NCBI GenBank assembly: GCA_034440635.1
Contig: JAOTON010001945.1
Coordinates: forward strand, 310,001 to 374,000
Length of the DNA stretch: 64,000 nucleotides
Direction: 5' to 3'
From: Lepas anatifera
Lineage: Eukaryota; Arthropoda; Thecostraca; Lepadidae
The number at the start of each line of letters is the position of its first letter. Positions within the stretch are counted from its first letter, which is position 1. The position numbers were made by a program, and so were the translations under genes. Shown in pieces: positions 1 through 11,969 of this stretch. Below the pieces are notes generated by a model. That model was not told where the DNA came from. It saw nothing but the letters and a program-made list of their open reading frames with translations, and made no database searches.

Positions 1-1702
1 TGTTGCTGCCCTTGGTTCTTACAGATATTTGTTTGTCCTGTCGTCCTCCTTATTAGACCGACCTTATTATCGTTCGTTGTTGCTGTTGGCGCTTTTGCTG
101 CTGTTTGTTTTTTGTCCTCGAGTGTTGCAAGGCCTTGAGTGTTGCTGCATGATCTGGTGACGTGTATTTCAATAAAAATTTAGCTATGATATAGAAACCT
201 CTAAAAAGACGCCAGAAGTGCCTACCTTCGGTGCCCAGGTTCAGAAGTATTTTTAAGGCATAGGCGGATTCAGGATTGCCAGTCTGGGGCGGGGAGTGTG
301 TAGGGCAGATGGTTGGGGGTGCCATCCGTCACTGGAGGGTGCAACTTTTGGCGGCAAACCCATTAGATGGGTGCCAAATTCTATCCCGGGGGCGAACAAA
401 TATATTCGGGGGGGAGGGGGAGTAAGGGCAAGCAGCATTTCAGCGGGACGCCATCGAACTTTCCAGGGGAACACCATGACCATTTGACATCGAGGGTCAG
501 TAGGGGGGGGACGAAAAGTGCCCCCATTTGCCCTTTAGACCGTCTGACAACGTACCGGAGGGCCGCGGGCTGCGGCGGTGCGGCGCCCGGGCGGTCTCCT
601 GCCTGCATGACCACATGCTGCAGCACCCGCTGGTCGACCGGCCTACCTTTGAGACGCAGGCCAAACAGCGCGGCCTCACCGACGACCTCAGCCGGTTCAA
701 ACAGCTGCTCGAGGAGCGGCTGATGATGTCCCGCACCTGCATGTACTACGGAGTTGGACGCCTTCGCCAGCGGCACCAGCGCCGAGGCCGTCGCGACCGG
801 GGACATCTCCGACGTCGAGGCGGATGACGAGGAGCCGGACCTTACCTGGGACAGGGAGACTTGGGACAGTGGGGGAGGAGGCTGACGTCACTGGTGCCGA
901 CGTCGCGACAGCTCGTCCGTAGCGCCTGCCGTGACTCCGGTTTGAATCGCCGTCAATCGCACTTCACTTCGAGCGGAATTAAATTTTGTCAGCGCCACCT
1001 ATGGTCTCGGTCTGACGAGTGATTCGTAGCGGCTCCTATATGAGACGTGCAGTGGATGTGCTGTGGACTTTATTGCATAGCTAGTCTTGCTACTCTAGCT
1101 TCTGCATCCTAATGTTGACTTAAACTTTGCAGCAGCCCTCCGTTGTTACCGTTATCAGCATACCCGTAGCTTGTCTCTGTCAGTTTTTTCTCACTTAACA
1201 CAGAAAGAACGGTGCTCGTATGTGTGCTTAACCCTGTGTGCCCATCCAAACCAACCAACATGCCTTGGAATAAAGAGTCCTCACCTTGCCTGGAACCTGA
1301 CCTCGGAACACATCGTCGCTGCGTCGAGTGAGCCGTCCGGTACCTGGCTCGCTCTGTCCCACTCCGACCTCCGTCGCTGTTCGTCGCCCGCCGCACTTAG
1401 CATAAATCGTTCCCGTCAGCGCTCGAATTCGCCCGTTACGCGCGCGTATGACCCCCGATAGTAGAGATCCGCCTATACGGCAGGCCGGATCAAGGCAAGA
1501 CAAACATTGAGACGAATCTCTTAAGCCAAATGATAAACGCAGAGAGGGATTAGGATGAATAAAACAGTGTCAGTACACCCCTTCCAAACAGTGTCAGTAC
1601 AGAAACAGTATCACCCCTTCCTCCGCAGATGCTGGAGTCCGTGCCCTCGTGGTAGGATCTGGCGCCCACCAGGTGTTTTATTCATAAATATTGTCCCTAT
1701 CA
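1..1702. other. No gene recognised; repeat-like gap
   Basis: I see no supportable gene here. The reading frames are short, overlap on both strands and have no recognisable motifs. Around 258-400 the text (GGCGGATTCAGGATT and a following GGGTGCCAAATTCT) resembles the element at 10905-11160, so part of this stretch is probably an old repeat copy. A GC-rich block lies at about 555-900. Confidence 0.6.
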
Positions 1703-2040
1703 TTAAACCTCGCCCCGGTGGCGGGTACCAGCCACCTTCGCCCTGGTGGGGGGCTAAAAAGACCCCTCCACGATCTCAAAAACTAAGAGAGCTAGAAAAA
1801 GCGCAAAACGGCAATCGAAAGCTCTTCAAAAATTATGTCGAAAATACTTCAGTCATTTTTCTTGTCAGGTCAATATCAAGGTCACCAGAGGTCAAAATAG
1901 GTCAAAATCGCTAAGATGAGGTGTACTAAGAAAACCTCATATATCTCAGAAACTATGATAGCTAGAAACATTTTTCTAACACCATTCGAAAGCTCTTGAG
2001 TTGCTCTTTCATAACAATGCTATTCATTTTCGTGTCAGGT
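1703..2040. mobile_element. Fragment of an AGGTCA-rich TTAA element (left end)
   Basis: A TTAA at 1703-1706 is followed by a GC-rich terminus (CTCGCCCCGGTGGCGGGTACC) containing a short palindrome. Sequence with several AGGTCA hexamers and the phrase GAAAGCTCTT then follows. This matches the architecture of the complete elements at 18489-19513 and 9057-9897. No matching right terminus is visible, so it is probably truncated. The boundary near 2040 is approximate. Confidence 0.5.
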
Positions 2041-3829
2041 CAAAGCCTAGGGAGCTACATGTCACTGAATATTGGGCATATTCTTGGGAATGCCCATAGG
2101 CACCCATGCATAAGGGCGTTTCCTTTTTCGATAATAACTTCCAAACCAAACAGATACAGTTGATGCACCATTGCAATCCTCTCGTCAATACGAATCGAAT
2201 GATATATAACATTGCTATCATGGTGTGCCATTTGCGGCAGTAGCGGGGACGACGCGCAGCGGCGCTGAGGACGCCCCCGTCATAGGGAAAACGGTCGATT
2301 TTTGGGGAAAGATCATCATGATGAGAAAATGACAAAATTTCGGGTATATCCAGCTAGCATGTTATAAGAAACAGTTCATCGTTATTTAGAAAGATCCCGT
2401 TTTATTATGTTATGTTAGCCGAACTGCCCGCCGATTGGATTCCCGTGAGACAATGCAGACTCCTTTTAACATGGGCCTGAAGCGGTATTTGGTGTCCCCA
2501 TTTGCTTCTCGGTGGGAATTCAGCAAAATCATTCGGATGGTGTAATATATAGCGGCACCTTTTTCTTACCGGATTGTGAGACTAAAACATTTTGAGTACA
2601 TGTTCACCATTATTTATTTCTGGCAGCCGCCTTTTTAAGCTGAAATCAGGCTAGTTTTGCGGCCGTCTTGGTGGTCACTTGAAGTGGTTTAATTTTGGCG
2701 TGACATTTTACACACCGCATCATGCATGACTCGAAAAAATTATGCATATGGTGCGCTTAGCCTCCTGTCTTTAGCTCGCAAAATGCTTAAAACTACCTGA
2801 TTGCGTGGAATCCTGCTGAACGCCAGCAAATGTTTTAGCTGCGCTGAGGGACTTTAAATCCCGCAGAGTGAGAAATCGTGTGCGGGACTAATCATCTCCC
2901 CAGCTTCAAAAACGCTCACTAGATGTCCAACAGTGTTGACTTATGACACTGGCAGACTCAGCTGCGTAATTCCGGGAGGGCACTGTGGACACCTATTGTC
3001 ATGAAAGGGTGGGTAGCATTCCATCTCGCGCGGGTCGCTCAGGTGTTTGTTCACAGTTCCCCGAGCGGGACCGCCGGCTCGGCGACTATTTTTAACTGCG
3101 GACGGTTTCGTGGGGGCCGGGGCTGCTGGCAAACAGGTTTCAGAGCCACAATGCACTTCCTTATTCAGAAGGCATGAACAAAATTGAATATGTTTTATGA
3201 TACTGCTTCCCGTCTAACTGGATTTTGGAGTCCGCACTGGGGTGAATAATTTATACGGATAATAATTATTCCCGTTATTTTTCAACCACTGAAGTTGAAC
3301 AACAATATAGCATTCCTATAGCAGCCAATTCATTAGCAGGCGCCATGTACCGACCTGGAAATGTGTCATGATGCTGTATTCCCCAATTCAGCGGGCGTAG
3401 AAAACTTGACAGAATTCTGGAAAGTAGTCACTTATATATCATAGAAAGCATATTTCCAATGTCTAAAAGGGCTATTCATACTTGTGATATTGTCCAACCT
3501 TAAACAAGCCGGGGGGACTCTGAATATATTTTCACTTTGATCTTCCTGTGAATGATGTTTTTCTCTGTTCGGTCTCAGATGCTTTCCCCATGCATTGTAC
3601 TTAGTATATCAAAATACGTTGGCATAACCGCGATACTCCCTTAATCACAAAACCTGAGCACGCCTATAGCAACTTATCATATAAAAAAGGTTAGGTAGTT
3701 ACGGGCTTTTTATAGCGCCTTCTTTGCAAGGCATTGGGAGTATAGTATAGCTACTTTTGTTCTTACCAGCTTTCTTCGAGCAGTCTATTCACATTCGAAT
3801 TACATTTGAGCCGCACCCCCCCTCCATTT
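2041..3829. other. No gene recognised
   Basis: No gene is supportable. The words around 2219-2247 (ATGGTGTGCCATTTGCGGCA and following bases) recur in reverse complement next to the AGGTCA element near 25840-25875, so at least that patch is dispersed repeat. The remainder is AT-rich and unassigned. Confidence 0.5.
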
Positions 3830-4046
3830 TAGTATTGAAGCCATTTCTCTCTTCGTTCGTTACCGGCTTCCGGCAACAACAACAGACCACGATGAGACCG
3901 GAAAAACTGTTAGAATAGAAGCCGTTTCTGACTACGTTCGTCACCGGCTTCTGACAACAACGATGACGACGAGACAAGACCGCAAAAACTATTAGAATAG
4001 AAGTCGATTCTCACTTCGTTCGTCACCGGCTTCTGACCACGACTAG
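3830..4046. repeat. Tandem repeat, unit about 82 bp, about 2.7 copies
   Basis: Three successive units start with TAG[T/A]AT[T/A]GAAG at 3830, 3911 and 3993, giving spacings of 81 and 82 bp. Each unit carries TTCGTTCGT[C/T]ACCGGCTTC (ACGTTCGT in the middle unit) followed by a CAACAACA-type run. The third unit is truncated. The unit length is not a multiple of three and no protein is implied. Confidence 0.8.
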
Positions 4047-4130
4047 ACTCGCCGAGCGGCCAGTATGGAGCCGCTTGAGAAATCTCAATCCGCTTTGCTC
4101 CATGGATTTCATAATGCAGCTCTGATAATA

Positions 4131-4580
4131 AAGGGAATGTGGCACCTTTATAACCTGATTTTAACTGAGATAGCCAAGTTGTAAAGCAAGTCGGAAAACC
4201 CGGTACTGTATATATCATTTGTCTTGGAACTCGATATTTCCATAGAAAAAGCTGAAACCTACCCGAAATGTATTTCTCATGTATTTCTCGCCAGGCGGCC
4301 ATTGTTGTGAGCTTCTGGTGTGACAACATATGCTGACGTCACGATGAGCATCAGCCAATCGAAGCCCTTGAAGCGTTTCGAGTATGGTAGTGGTTACCAG
4401 ATCATGACATCATCCACAGGCGGATATTTATTTCTTTTCCTAGAGGAGCATTTTGAAAATCAAACTCTCGAGGTTATTGTAATTTTTTCAGAAAAATAAT
4501 GAGTGATTTCATTATTTTCGGGAAAAAGTACGCCTAATTACACACATTTCCAGGTTTCGACCAAGGTGCCACATTCCCTT
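4131..4580 (+). mobile_element. TA-target MITE, copy 1 (450 bp)
   Basis: The element begins AAGGGAATGTGGCACCTT and ends in the inverted form AAGGTGCCACATTCCCTT. It is flanked by TA at 4129-4130 and 4581-4582, so it has terminal inverted repeats and a TA duplication as in Tc1/mariner-type MITEs. The interior matches 26556-27005 in the same orientation and 4610-5079 in reverse. It has no transposase frame, so it is non-autonomous. Confidence 0.88.
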
Positions 4581-4609
4581 TAGTTTAATACTGTTTTGAC
4601 GTTTCATTA

Positions 4610-5079
4610 AAGGGAATGTGACACCTTGGGCGAATCCCGGAATTTAGTGTAATTAGAGGTATTTTTAGTAAAAAAATCATGAAAACGTCCAAGATTTCTT
4701 TCAAAAATGTACAACAAACTCAATATATTTATTTTCTTACCTGCTCCTGAGGGGGAAAAACAAACCTCTGCCTGTGGATGACGTTATGATCTAGCAACTT
4801 CTTCCATATTCAATAAGGCTTCAAGGGTTTCAATTGGCTGACTACTCACCGCGACGTCATAATGTCGTCATGCCAACAACTGGGAACTCTGTCCGGCCCA
4901 TTTAACATCTAAAGGCCTTGGGCCGACCGCTTGGGTACATTTCAGGTAGGTTTTTAGCTTTTCTCTGCGGAAATTTTTAGTTACAATACATGTGATATAT
5001 TGAGTACCGGGTTTTCCGACATGCTTTATACCTTGGCTATCTCATTCAAAATTACGTTATAAAGGAGCCACATTCCCTT
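4610..5079 (-). mobile_element. TA-target MITE, copy 2, inverted relative to copy 1 (470 bp)
   Basis: It has the same terminal repeats as copy 1 (AAGGGAATGTGACACCTT at the left, GGAGCCACATTCCCTT at the right). TA lies on each side at 4608-4609 and 5080-5081. The interior reads as the reverse complement of copy 1, so the two copies form a divergent pair separated by about 27 bp. Confidence 0.85.
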
Positions 5080-5081
5080 TA

Positions 5082-6530
5082 GGGAGGGGGTGGCTGCCCG
5101 GTACACTAAAACATATAATTCTGCAAATCCATGCTCTCAGAATGCATGTATGCAAGCATTTTACAGACTGTTTGGCAGGTATTATACCCAGGCTGCCTTG
5201 GAGAAACATATCCTAAGTCATGGCGCGTACTGAACCGGTTTACCCCCAATGGTGTATTTTAACCGAATGCATTGATATACAAATATTAGAAAACAATCAA
5301 AGAAATGATGCGGATGGTGCACTGGAATAGACGTCATGGCTTTGGTTCGTATTAAAAAAGTGTCATCGCATTTAATCATCAAAGGTATGCGCTTAATTGT
5401 TTTATATTAACGTTCATGTTATTGCATGCCAGCGTGCATGGTTGAAAAATTCCGTGAGAATATATCCAATAACAATATGACACTTTTTCCATGAATACTA
5501 TCACTTCACAATTATTCCACGATTATGAACAAATTTTTGTGGTGTAACAGAGCATGTAAATATGCTGATGCCTCTCTCGCTTCTATTGCTGGCACTTCCT
5601 TGAGCGAGGTGTCGTTAACGTAGTACCATCGATCTTCCGACTGGTTCTAGCAGAAGGCAGTGTAGTCGCCGGTCTTAGAATATTGTCAAAATAGTATGTT
5701 TAAATTACGAATCAGTGTAGTGAATGTCATCATCTTAAAGATGATTAGCAAAACAATTACGTTTTTTTCATTCACAAGTCTTAAACAGAGTGCATATGTT
5801 AGGATAAAACATAGCTCCTCTTGAGACCCGAGCCCAAAGTACTTGATGTAAGTGCAAAACCTTTTTGATTTTTGGTGTTTTGGACACAAGGAACTCAATA
5901 ATGAACAAAAATCAGAATTCCAAGATTTTTAAATATGATTTATTGGGCTTATAAAATCTTATATATAGCATCCTCGAAGGAGATTGTTCAGCAACCACAA
6001 ATGGTAAAAACACCGGACGAAAACTGATAAATTTCCAATAATTTAAGCTTCTTGTTCATACACTTATCAAAACTAGGTTCTTCAGTAACATTCTTTGAAC
6101 TACCGACCTTCCTCGGAGCAGCCGCGAAACCGTCCGGCGCCCGCGTCTATCGTCAAACAAAGAAAATTTGGACTCACTTACCCTTGGGTTTAGCTTATGG
6201 CTTTGACACCAGACGAAGGCTAAAATTTCGAGCTTTGTATACATAATGGCTTTAAAAGGCTACGACATTGGTAAGAGGTGGTAGAGCCATTCAAACCTGC
6301 GTATAGATACCTTTACGTGGGGACTCAGGAGGTTTAACTCTGACAAAGTGTAAAAAACTATATCCATGATGAACTGCCGAGGATCCAACGTTCACTTGCC
6401 CAGTAACGGATCTAAAAAAAGTTGAGGAGACTGGGTAGAATCGTGATTTTCTTTTTAGAAACGACCAAAATCAGACAGGGTGGATAAGATCTGGCTGTTG
6501 GCGAGAAAGGAGGGGAGGGGACTCGGCTAG
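5082..6530. other. No gene recognised
   Basis: This is AT-rich sequence with only short, unremarkable reading frames on both strands. I see no repeat termini and no conserved motif. Confidence 0.6.
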
Positions 6531-6533
6531 GCT

Positions 6534-6782
6534 GATCTCGACTGGACATCACTCAAGACAAGACGCGAAATCCACAAACTGCAGTTCCTCCACAACCTCA
6601 CCCGTAGACATTTGCGCAACTATATCCAAAGCGTTTTACATAATTGGAGGCAGAACAATACGGACAGATCACTCCGAAACGCGCACCAAAGAACTGAATT
6701 AATGCAAGGAACAGCAGACTCCAAAATATATTTTCTGCCAGTCACAACTAAAATTTTCAACATCAGAACAAATCAGGATTAG
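6534..6782 (+). pseudogene. Decayed LINE reverse transcriptase C-terminus (CR1/L2-like)
   Basis: An 83-codon frame without an ATG runs from 6534 to a TAG at 6780-6782. It reads DLDWTSLKTRREIHKLQFLH, then RRHLRNYIQSVLHNW, and ends near FLPVTTKIFNI. The L-x-W-x-S/T-L-x-x-R-R pattern followed later by a F/YLP...N block is the usual layout downstream of the reverse transcriptase core in CR1/Jockey/L2-group LINE proteins. No catalytic domain is present. It is a short 3' relic and I cannot place it in a subfamily. Confidence 0.45.
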
Positions 6783-6785
6783 CGC

Positions 6786-7640
6786 ACCAAATCAACCCTT
6801 TGAAAAAACCAGTGGGGGAACATTTGCGAAGTAGGCAACCACCCAAGTATTCTGGATATGGCTCAAATTTCTAAGCTCCCTGTTGATGTCATTGATATTT
6901 AAGAGACGGCATGTCAAAACTGAACACACAGGCAAATCAAGTTCAAATATTTGCATCGCCTTTCTGCATTTGTGGCTATAACAACGAAGAGACCAAATAC
7001 TAATTGTTGTGCTGCCCAAGAAATGCAAATCATCGAAGTTTAGTAGAACAAAGCATTGGTCAAATTGTCGGCACAAGTTTTACAGCCCTGAATAATAGAC
7101 AACAGCTCCGTAAATATCCTACTTTACGAATTCACCAAGTGATGAGGATGGTCATGCACTATAGCACGCAAAACCATTGAATTCATAATCAATAGCAAGA
7201 TATTTGAACTAAATAAATGTTCATTTATAATAAATTAAAACGAAGTTGTACATCTTTGCAGCGGCGGGACAGTGACCTCAGCCGTAGTGGGTGGCCATGG
7301 GTTTGAGGCGGCGGTATATTGACGGATATTAATCGTACAAAAATTCGTGAGGGGCTGGATAGTTAAGAGCGTTGATGCGCTTTTGCATCGATCGAGACGT
7401 TTGTTTGACGTTTGAAATACTCGGGTAACAAAATAAACGTTGTTGTTGTTGGCACATAGCCAGGCTCGACCCCTGGATCTGCACCTGAGTTTGCCAGTCT
7501 ATCGTCACAATTTGTTTTGTACCACTTGGTCCTGAACAAATCAGCTTAGCCCATTTGATTGAACTATGTAAGGTGTTATGTGTACCACTCCTGATTCCGA
7601 GAAGTGTCAGGGTGACTAAAAAGTCGTGGCGGGAAGAAAA
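6786..7640. other. No gene recognised
   Basis: Nothing supportable was found. The reading frames are short and overlap on opposite strands. No repeat boundaries were identified. Confidence 0.55.
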
Positions 7641-7687
7641 CAAGCTCGTCCCCGTCGTCTCACCGCTCCTGCCGCGATCCCCTGTGG

Positions 7688-7790
7688 GGTTGTCTGGGTG
7701 GGATCGAACCCACGCACAGGTGCAGGTGCGTGGCCATTGTAGTCAACTGAAAGCGAGTCGCCAAAATAGTGTCGTCAGTCAAGGATATGA
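7688..7790 (-). repeat. Possible degraded tRNA-like sequence (SINE head?)
   Basis: On the minus strand GGGTTCGATCCCAC resembles a tRNA B box or T arm. About 45 bp upstream, TCGCTTTCAGTTGACTA loosely resembles an A box. No complete cloverleaf can be drawn by eye and the 3' end is undefined. It could be a decayed tRNA-derived SINE or coincidence. Confidence 0.3.
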
Positions 7791-8096
7791 CAGTCTGAGG
7801 CCTCCCTCTTTTGTAAAAGGGTCGAATGATACCCAGCCGTGTTTTTCGTATCCCACTGCTTGTATAAATGCGTGTTTCACCATGCTCAGTACTTCAACAC
7901 ATGCTCCCACAGGCTAATGACATCGAAATGAAAACTCTGTCCCTATCCAATGATTTGTTATTAACTGTCGCATTCACTTGGATGGCCTAGGAAATCTCCT
8001 GCGGGTTTTATGTTAACTCGGGAATGGCTCAAATGCCGGTAGATGTATGTACATACATACAATAACGGAATGTGAGTAGAAATACACTGAAAGCAA

Positions 8097-8281
8097 TAAT
8101 AATAATTATTGGGGCTTATCGACGCACCAACTGCCAGGGTCATATGGCGTCGCCAACTCTTTCCCTGTTGGAAGGGTTTCTCGGGAGCCAGCTTGCTCCT
8201 TGTTCAGGGAAGCCGCCGGGCCTTGAACCCGGGTCGGCTGCGTGGGAGCCAGCAGTGCTGACCACCCACTACCGCGCCCCC
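8097..8281 (-). mobile_element. tRNA-derived SINE, complete, with 13-bp target duplication
   Basis: Read on the minus strand, the element starts GGGGCGCGGTAGTGGGTGG (A-box-like). It continues through CCGGGTTCAAGGCCCGG (B-box-like, able to form a T-arm stem). The tail domain reads CATATGACCCTGGCAGTTGG and the element ends in an ATT-rich run. Perfect 13-bp repeats ACACTGAAAGCAA flank it at 8084-8096 and 8282-8294. These are the hallmarks of a SINE mobilised by LINE machinery, with an internal RNA polymerase III promoter. Its tail domain recurs at 17265-17352 and 29882-29921. Confidence 0.88.
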
Positions 8282-8299
8282 ACACTGAAAGCAAACTAA

Positions 8300-9052
8300 A
8301 TTCATAGATAGAAAGTTCAAAACAATATCCTCTGCAGTTTGAGGTCAAAGGTCATTCGGGGTCACTGACCGATTACGTAACCATGTGATATATTCCCGAT
8401 AATGTACAATATTACCAGCAGTATAGCAACCCTTGGCCGGAAAATGAGGGTTTGAACTTGAAAAAGAACATTTTGAACTTGACATGTGACCTTGACTTTG
8501 ACATTGGGTATCCTTGACTATGAAGTCATTGCATAAAATGTGTCATTCTTAGTAATTCTATTTGACCGAAACACTCGCGGTCAATGAATTTGAGAATGAT
8601 TGCATGAGAATATGCGCACAAATCTCCTTAGGTTATATAACAGTATGATTGTATGCTCGTCGGGCCCCCTTCGGCGCTGCAAGAGGATATAAGGAGGATT
8701 CGCCATCGTGAATCTAGAAAGGGAAGAGGGTGATAAGTCTATCATCCCTTAAGACAATTCTTGACAGATTGAATTTTTTATGAATGGCTTTATCGGTGAT
8801 TACTTGAATGACCTTACTGATGTATTTTTATTGGTGATTTAATGGAGCAATTGGTATTTTCATCAACGTGTCACTTCAACGTAAGCACTATATATGTGCT
8901 TAACCTTAAGAAAGTTTATGTTTGAGAAGTTTTTTTATGGTATATTGGTACAAAATTCACCCAGGCAAGTGTTCCATTTTGAATGAAAATTTCTTGCTGG
9001 TTTTCAGAAGATTGGGCGGCACCAGCTTTAGGTACTGCTTATTGCTGAAAAA
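8300..9052. other. No gene recognised
   Basis: There is no supportable gene. Several TGACCT-type hexamers occur at 8340-8510 (for example GTGACCTTGACTTTGAC), so part of this may be an old AGGTCA-type repeat without recognisable ends. Confidence 0.5.
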
Positions 9053-9056
9053 TTAA

Positions 9057-9897
9057 CACGTGCATTGACGGGGGCGCGTACCCGCCCCCCTCGGGTTTTT
9101 CGGAAATAGGAGAAAAACGGCGGCGCGTAGCGCCGCCGTACTTGGTATACCTTTTCCCTCATCATTTTTACAACTTCTGTGAAAATTTTAAGGTTAGGTC
9201 ATCTCAGGTCAGGTCACCAGTACAGGTCAAGTGACCCGACCTCAAAAAAGTTTAAGATAGCATAAGTCGGAGCAGGGTGAACTTATCCGATTGAAACTCA
9301 TATCACATAATGGCCCCACCGAGTTCTCTAAAATATGTTCCGGTATTTTTGATATCGATGACCTAAGGTCAGGTACGACGCATGACCTCTCCATTGGAAA
9401 TACATTGGAAAAATGGTTTTTACGGAATAACTCAGTAACGGATGGTGATAGAGCATTTATTTTAGCTGCATTAGACTCGCCTGGGCTTTGCGGTTCTAAT
9501 GATATGCATTTTATATAATTTGACCCTGACCTGACCTCAGGTCAGGTCAAATCCTTGATTTGACCTAGCAAGGTCAAATTATATATCATTCGATTCGGCT
9601 TGCTAAGAGGATTCATATAGTTCAAGTCGTTTTGCTCTATCTTTACTTGTTCAGATGTAATGCCCGAAAAACTGAATTTTACATGTTATCCCTATGACGG
9701 GCATGTTTTGACCTCTCGTGACCTTAAATGTGACCTGACAAAAAAATGGTTCAAATGTTTTCGATGGAGAAGTGGATGGGCAGCCCAACGCCGTTTACCG
9801 TTTTTCGCTACCTACCGTGGTTCTCGAGATCTTAGGGGGGCGGGTACCCGCCCCCCCGTCAATGCGAAGGTGGCTCAGACCCCCGTCAATGCGCGTG
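9057..9897. mobile_element. TTAA-flanked AGGTCA-rich element, 841 bp, complete
   Basis: Perfect TTAA sits at both edges (9053-9056 and 9898-9901). The ends are inverted: CACGTGCATTGACGGGGG at the left and the complement of CACGCGCATTGACGGGGG at the right. Next to both ends is the palindromic block GCGGGTACCCGC or a near relative. A further perfect hairpin, CGGCGGCGC-GTA-GCGCCGCCG, lies at 9119-9139. The interior holds many AGGTCA/TGACCT hexamers, for example in 9185-9250 and 9515-9575. No transposase frame exists. TTAA targets are typical of piggyBac and Kolobok superfamilies, but I cannot assign one. Confidence 0.82.
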
Positions 9898-9901
9898 TTA
9901 A

Positions 9902-10447
9902 ACATCTAAAACGAACAGTCTGAGGTCGAGCGCTGTTTTGGAACACGGCCGGACAATATGTGATTAGAATGCCTTGTCTGTGTTCGCTAATATCTCACCC
10001 CAAGGAAATTTTAAATATGACTTAGAGAGTCAATGTGTGTTGGACATAGAGAATTACATGAAAGCTCGCAGACTGATCCCCAAAACCCTGCCAAAAGGCG
10101 AGGGATGACCTGGGTACGTCGCTTGACCTCGGCTATTTTGGTACACCCTCATCAATTACCCAAATTGCTTAACCACTGGAAAGTTACCTATGAACTCCTC
10201 TATCGAAAAAATCCTCCATGAAAACTAAATTATGGTTGTCAATGACAAAAGCTGTGTGACTTCGTTCTTGGGGGGTTTTTTACGCGTTCATTGCGATGAC
10301 TATTTCGTGCCCATCCGATTATATGGTGAACGCATTGTTGGTGGATGAACACTGTATCTGGTCGTCAATGGGTGGATGTGGGCATTGGGCACCCCCCAAA
10401 TTTGGTGACTTATAATTTTGATTAGCTGTTTTCTATAAATCTACACG

Positions 10448-10495
<48 letters not shown>

Positions 10496-10904
10496 TTATT
10501 TATTTATATATATTCTTCGTGTGAGTCACGAAAATACGTTTCTAGCTTGTTTAAATTAGTGTTCGCCGAGCAAAATAGCTGAATCTTTTCTTGACATGAT
10601 GTCGAAAACACGCTTGGCAGAATTATTCATACATCTGTGGGTGCTTGGACAACCCCATTGAAACGTTCAAGTGGTGAAATATAGGTACTTAATTTTGTCA
10701 TGTTCTTCATTTCAATAATTTTGAATGGGTTTTTGCTCATCAACAGGCATGTGAGAAGCCTAAAGCACACTTTGAATTATATTATCACATTTTATCATGG
10801 TAGTCATTGACATAGTTTCAAATTGGAGTACCCCCAATCATTATCAAGAATCCGCGCCCTGATTCGCGGATTACACCCAACCCAGGCTGGAATGGTAGGT
10901 AGGT
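9902..10904. other. No gene recognised; contains a (TA)n microsatellite
   Basis: No gene is seen. A TA dinucleotide run at 10451-10491 passes into TTTA repeats until about 10506. The rest is unassigned. Confidence 0.6.
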
Positions 10905-11160
10905 AGCTGATACCATAGGCAGATCCAAGGGTCAAAGGGGACACTTTCTCCTTATCGATCCTCAGCGCCCCAGTGAAAGGTCGATGACGCCCCCTAAAAT
11001 TGCACTTTCCCCCAGAATGCGAGTATCGGCGCCTCTGCGATAGGATTTGGCACCCATCTGATAATTTTTTCCACCCAGAAGTGCTCATCCCCCTGGCTCG
11101 GATGGCACTTCTCGACAAAGTGCCCATCCTGATAAAAAATCCTGCATCCGCCTATGGGGA
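10905..11160. mobile_element. Small TIR element or MITE-like repeat (about 255 bp)
   Basis: The left edge CCATAGGCAGATCC pairs with the inverted right edge, whose complement reads CCATAGGCGGATGCAGG. The interior contains short palindromic-style words such as GGCACTT and GGCACCCATC. A related sequence occurs near 258-400. I do not see a target-site duplication, so the superfamily and exact ends are uncertain. Confidence 0.5.
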
Positions 11161-11586
11161 CATCGTGAGCAGAGGAACAAAGGGGGGGTATGTTATTCGT
11201 TAACCAATTTTCTTGAGTCTTAGAGCACTGCAGTTGCAGAGGCTATATGTGGTTAGCCAATTTTTCAAATTTACCTGGGGCTCCATTTACGTTACAACAG
11301 TGTTCAGCATGTATGATAAAAGAAGGCTAGAGCGAGGGCGAATAAGAGTAGGTACGCAAGAGATGAGAGCAAGCAGATATTTTGGTTACTTAGCAAACAC
11401 TGAGGTGGTGGAGGCCTAAGTATAAGATAGTGAAACCAGTGGCTCGGCTGCTAAAAAAATATTTGGAGATGCCTTTGTTCTTTCCGCGAGGGCACAGAGC
11501 AAATTTGGTTCTTTGGTACCCTTGATATTATATCAAGAGACCAGGGAAACTTTTATACCCTGCTCCTAGTATCAAGAGTTTCTGCT
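11161..11586. other. No gene recognised
   Basis: This is an unassigned stretch between two repeats. The 68-codon frame at 11213-11419 has no recognisable features. Confidence 0.5.
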
Positions 11587-11969
11587 TAGGGGAGAGCGGG
11601 GAGAGTTGTTTCATGGACAAGTTGTATCAGAGCGATTTTTCCAAAACTATCCGAGAGATGGAGCCCCCGACACAACCACATGATGCGGCATGCGGTCCGG
11701 CAGCTTTCCCCATACTGCCGTCTGCTTGGCTTGGCGCGTTTCGCGGTGAGTGCAGAAAATGTGTTTTCGGGATGTCATTCTGTAAAATTTCGTCGTAAGA
11801 AAATGTGTAATTGTCATTCAGATGATCACGAATCGGAAAGATCGCTGTAGCAGTGGTAAGGGTAGATTCTAAGGTTTCGTGCATGAGAAGGATTTTCCCG
11901 GCTGGCCGCTGATTTTTCAGCATGAGGACGTTTTTTCCCATATGGGAGGGTGGTATATGTTGTATCAGG

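Noticed and set aside
258..1475. Possible terminal inverted repeats ATAGGCGGAT at 258 and near 1470
   Set aside because: The match is only about 10-12 bp, no target duplication is visible and the interior shows no symmetry. It could be chance between repeat fragments.
3910..4329. 139-codon minus-strand frame
   Set aside because: It spans the 82-bp tandem repeat and the end of a MITE and has no conserved motif.
7688..7790. Functional tRNA gene
   Set aside because: Only B-box-like and weak A-box-like words are present. No acceptor stem pairs and no anticodon arm can be drawn.
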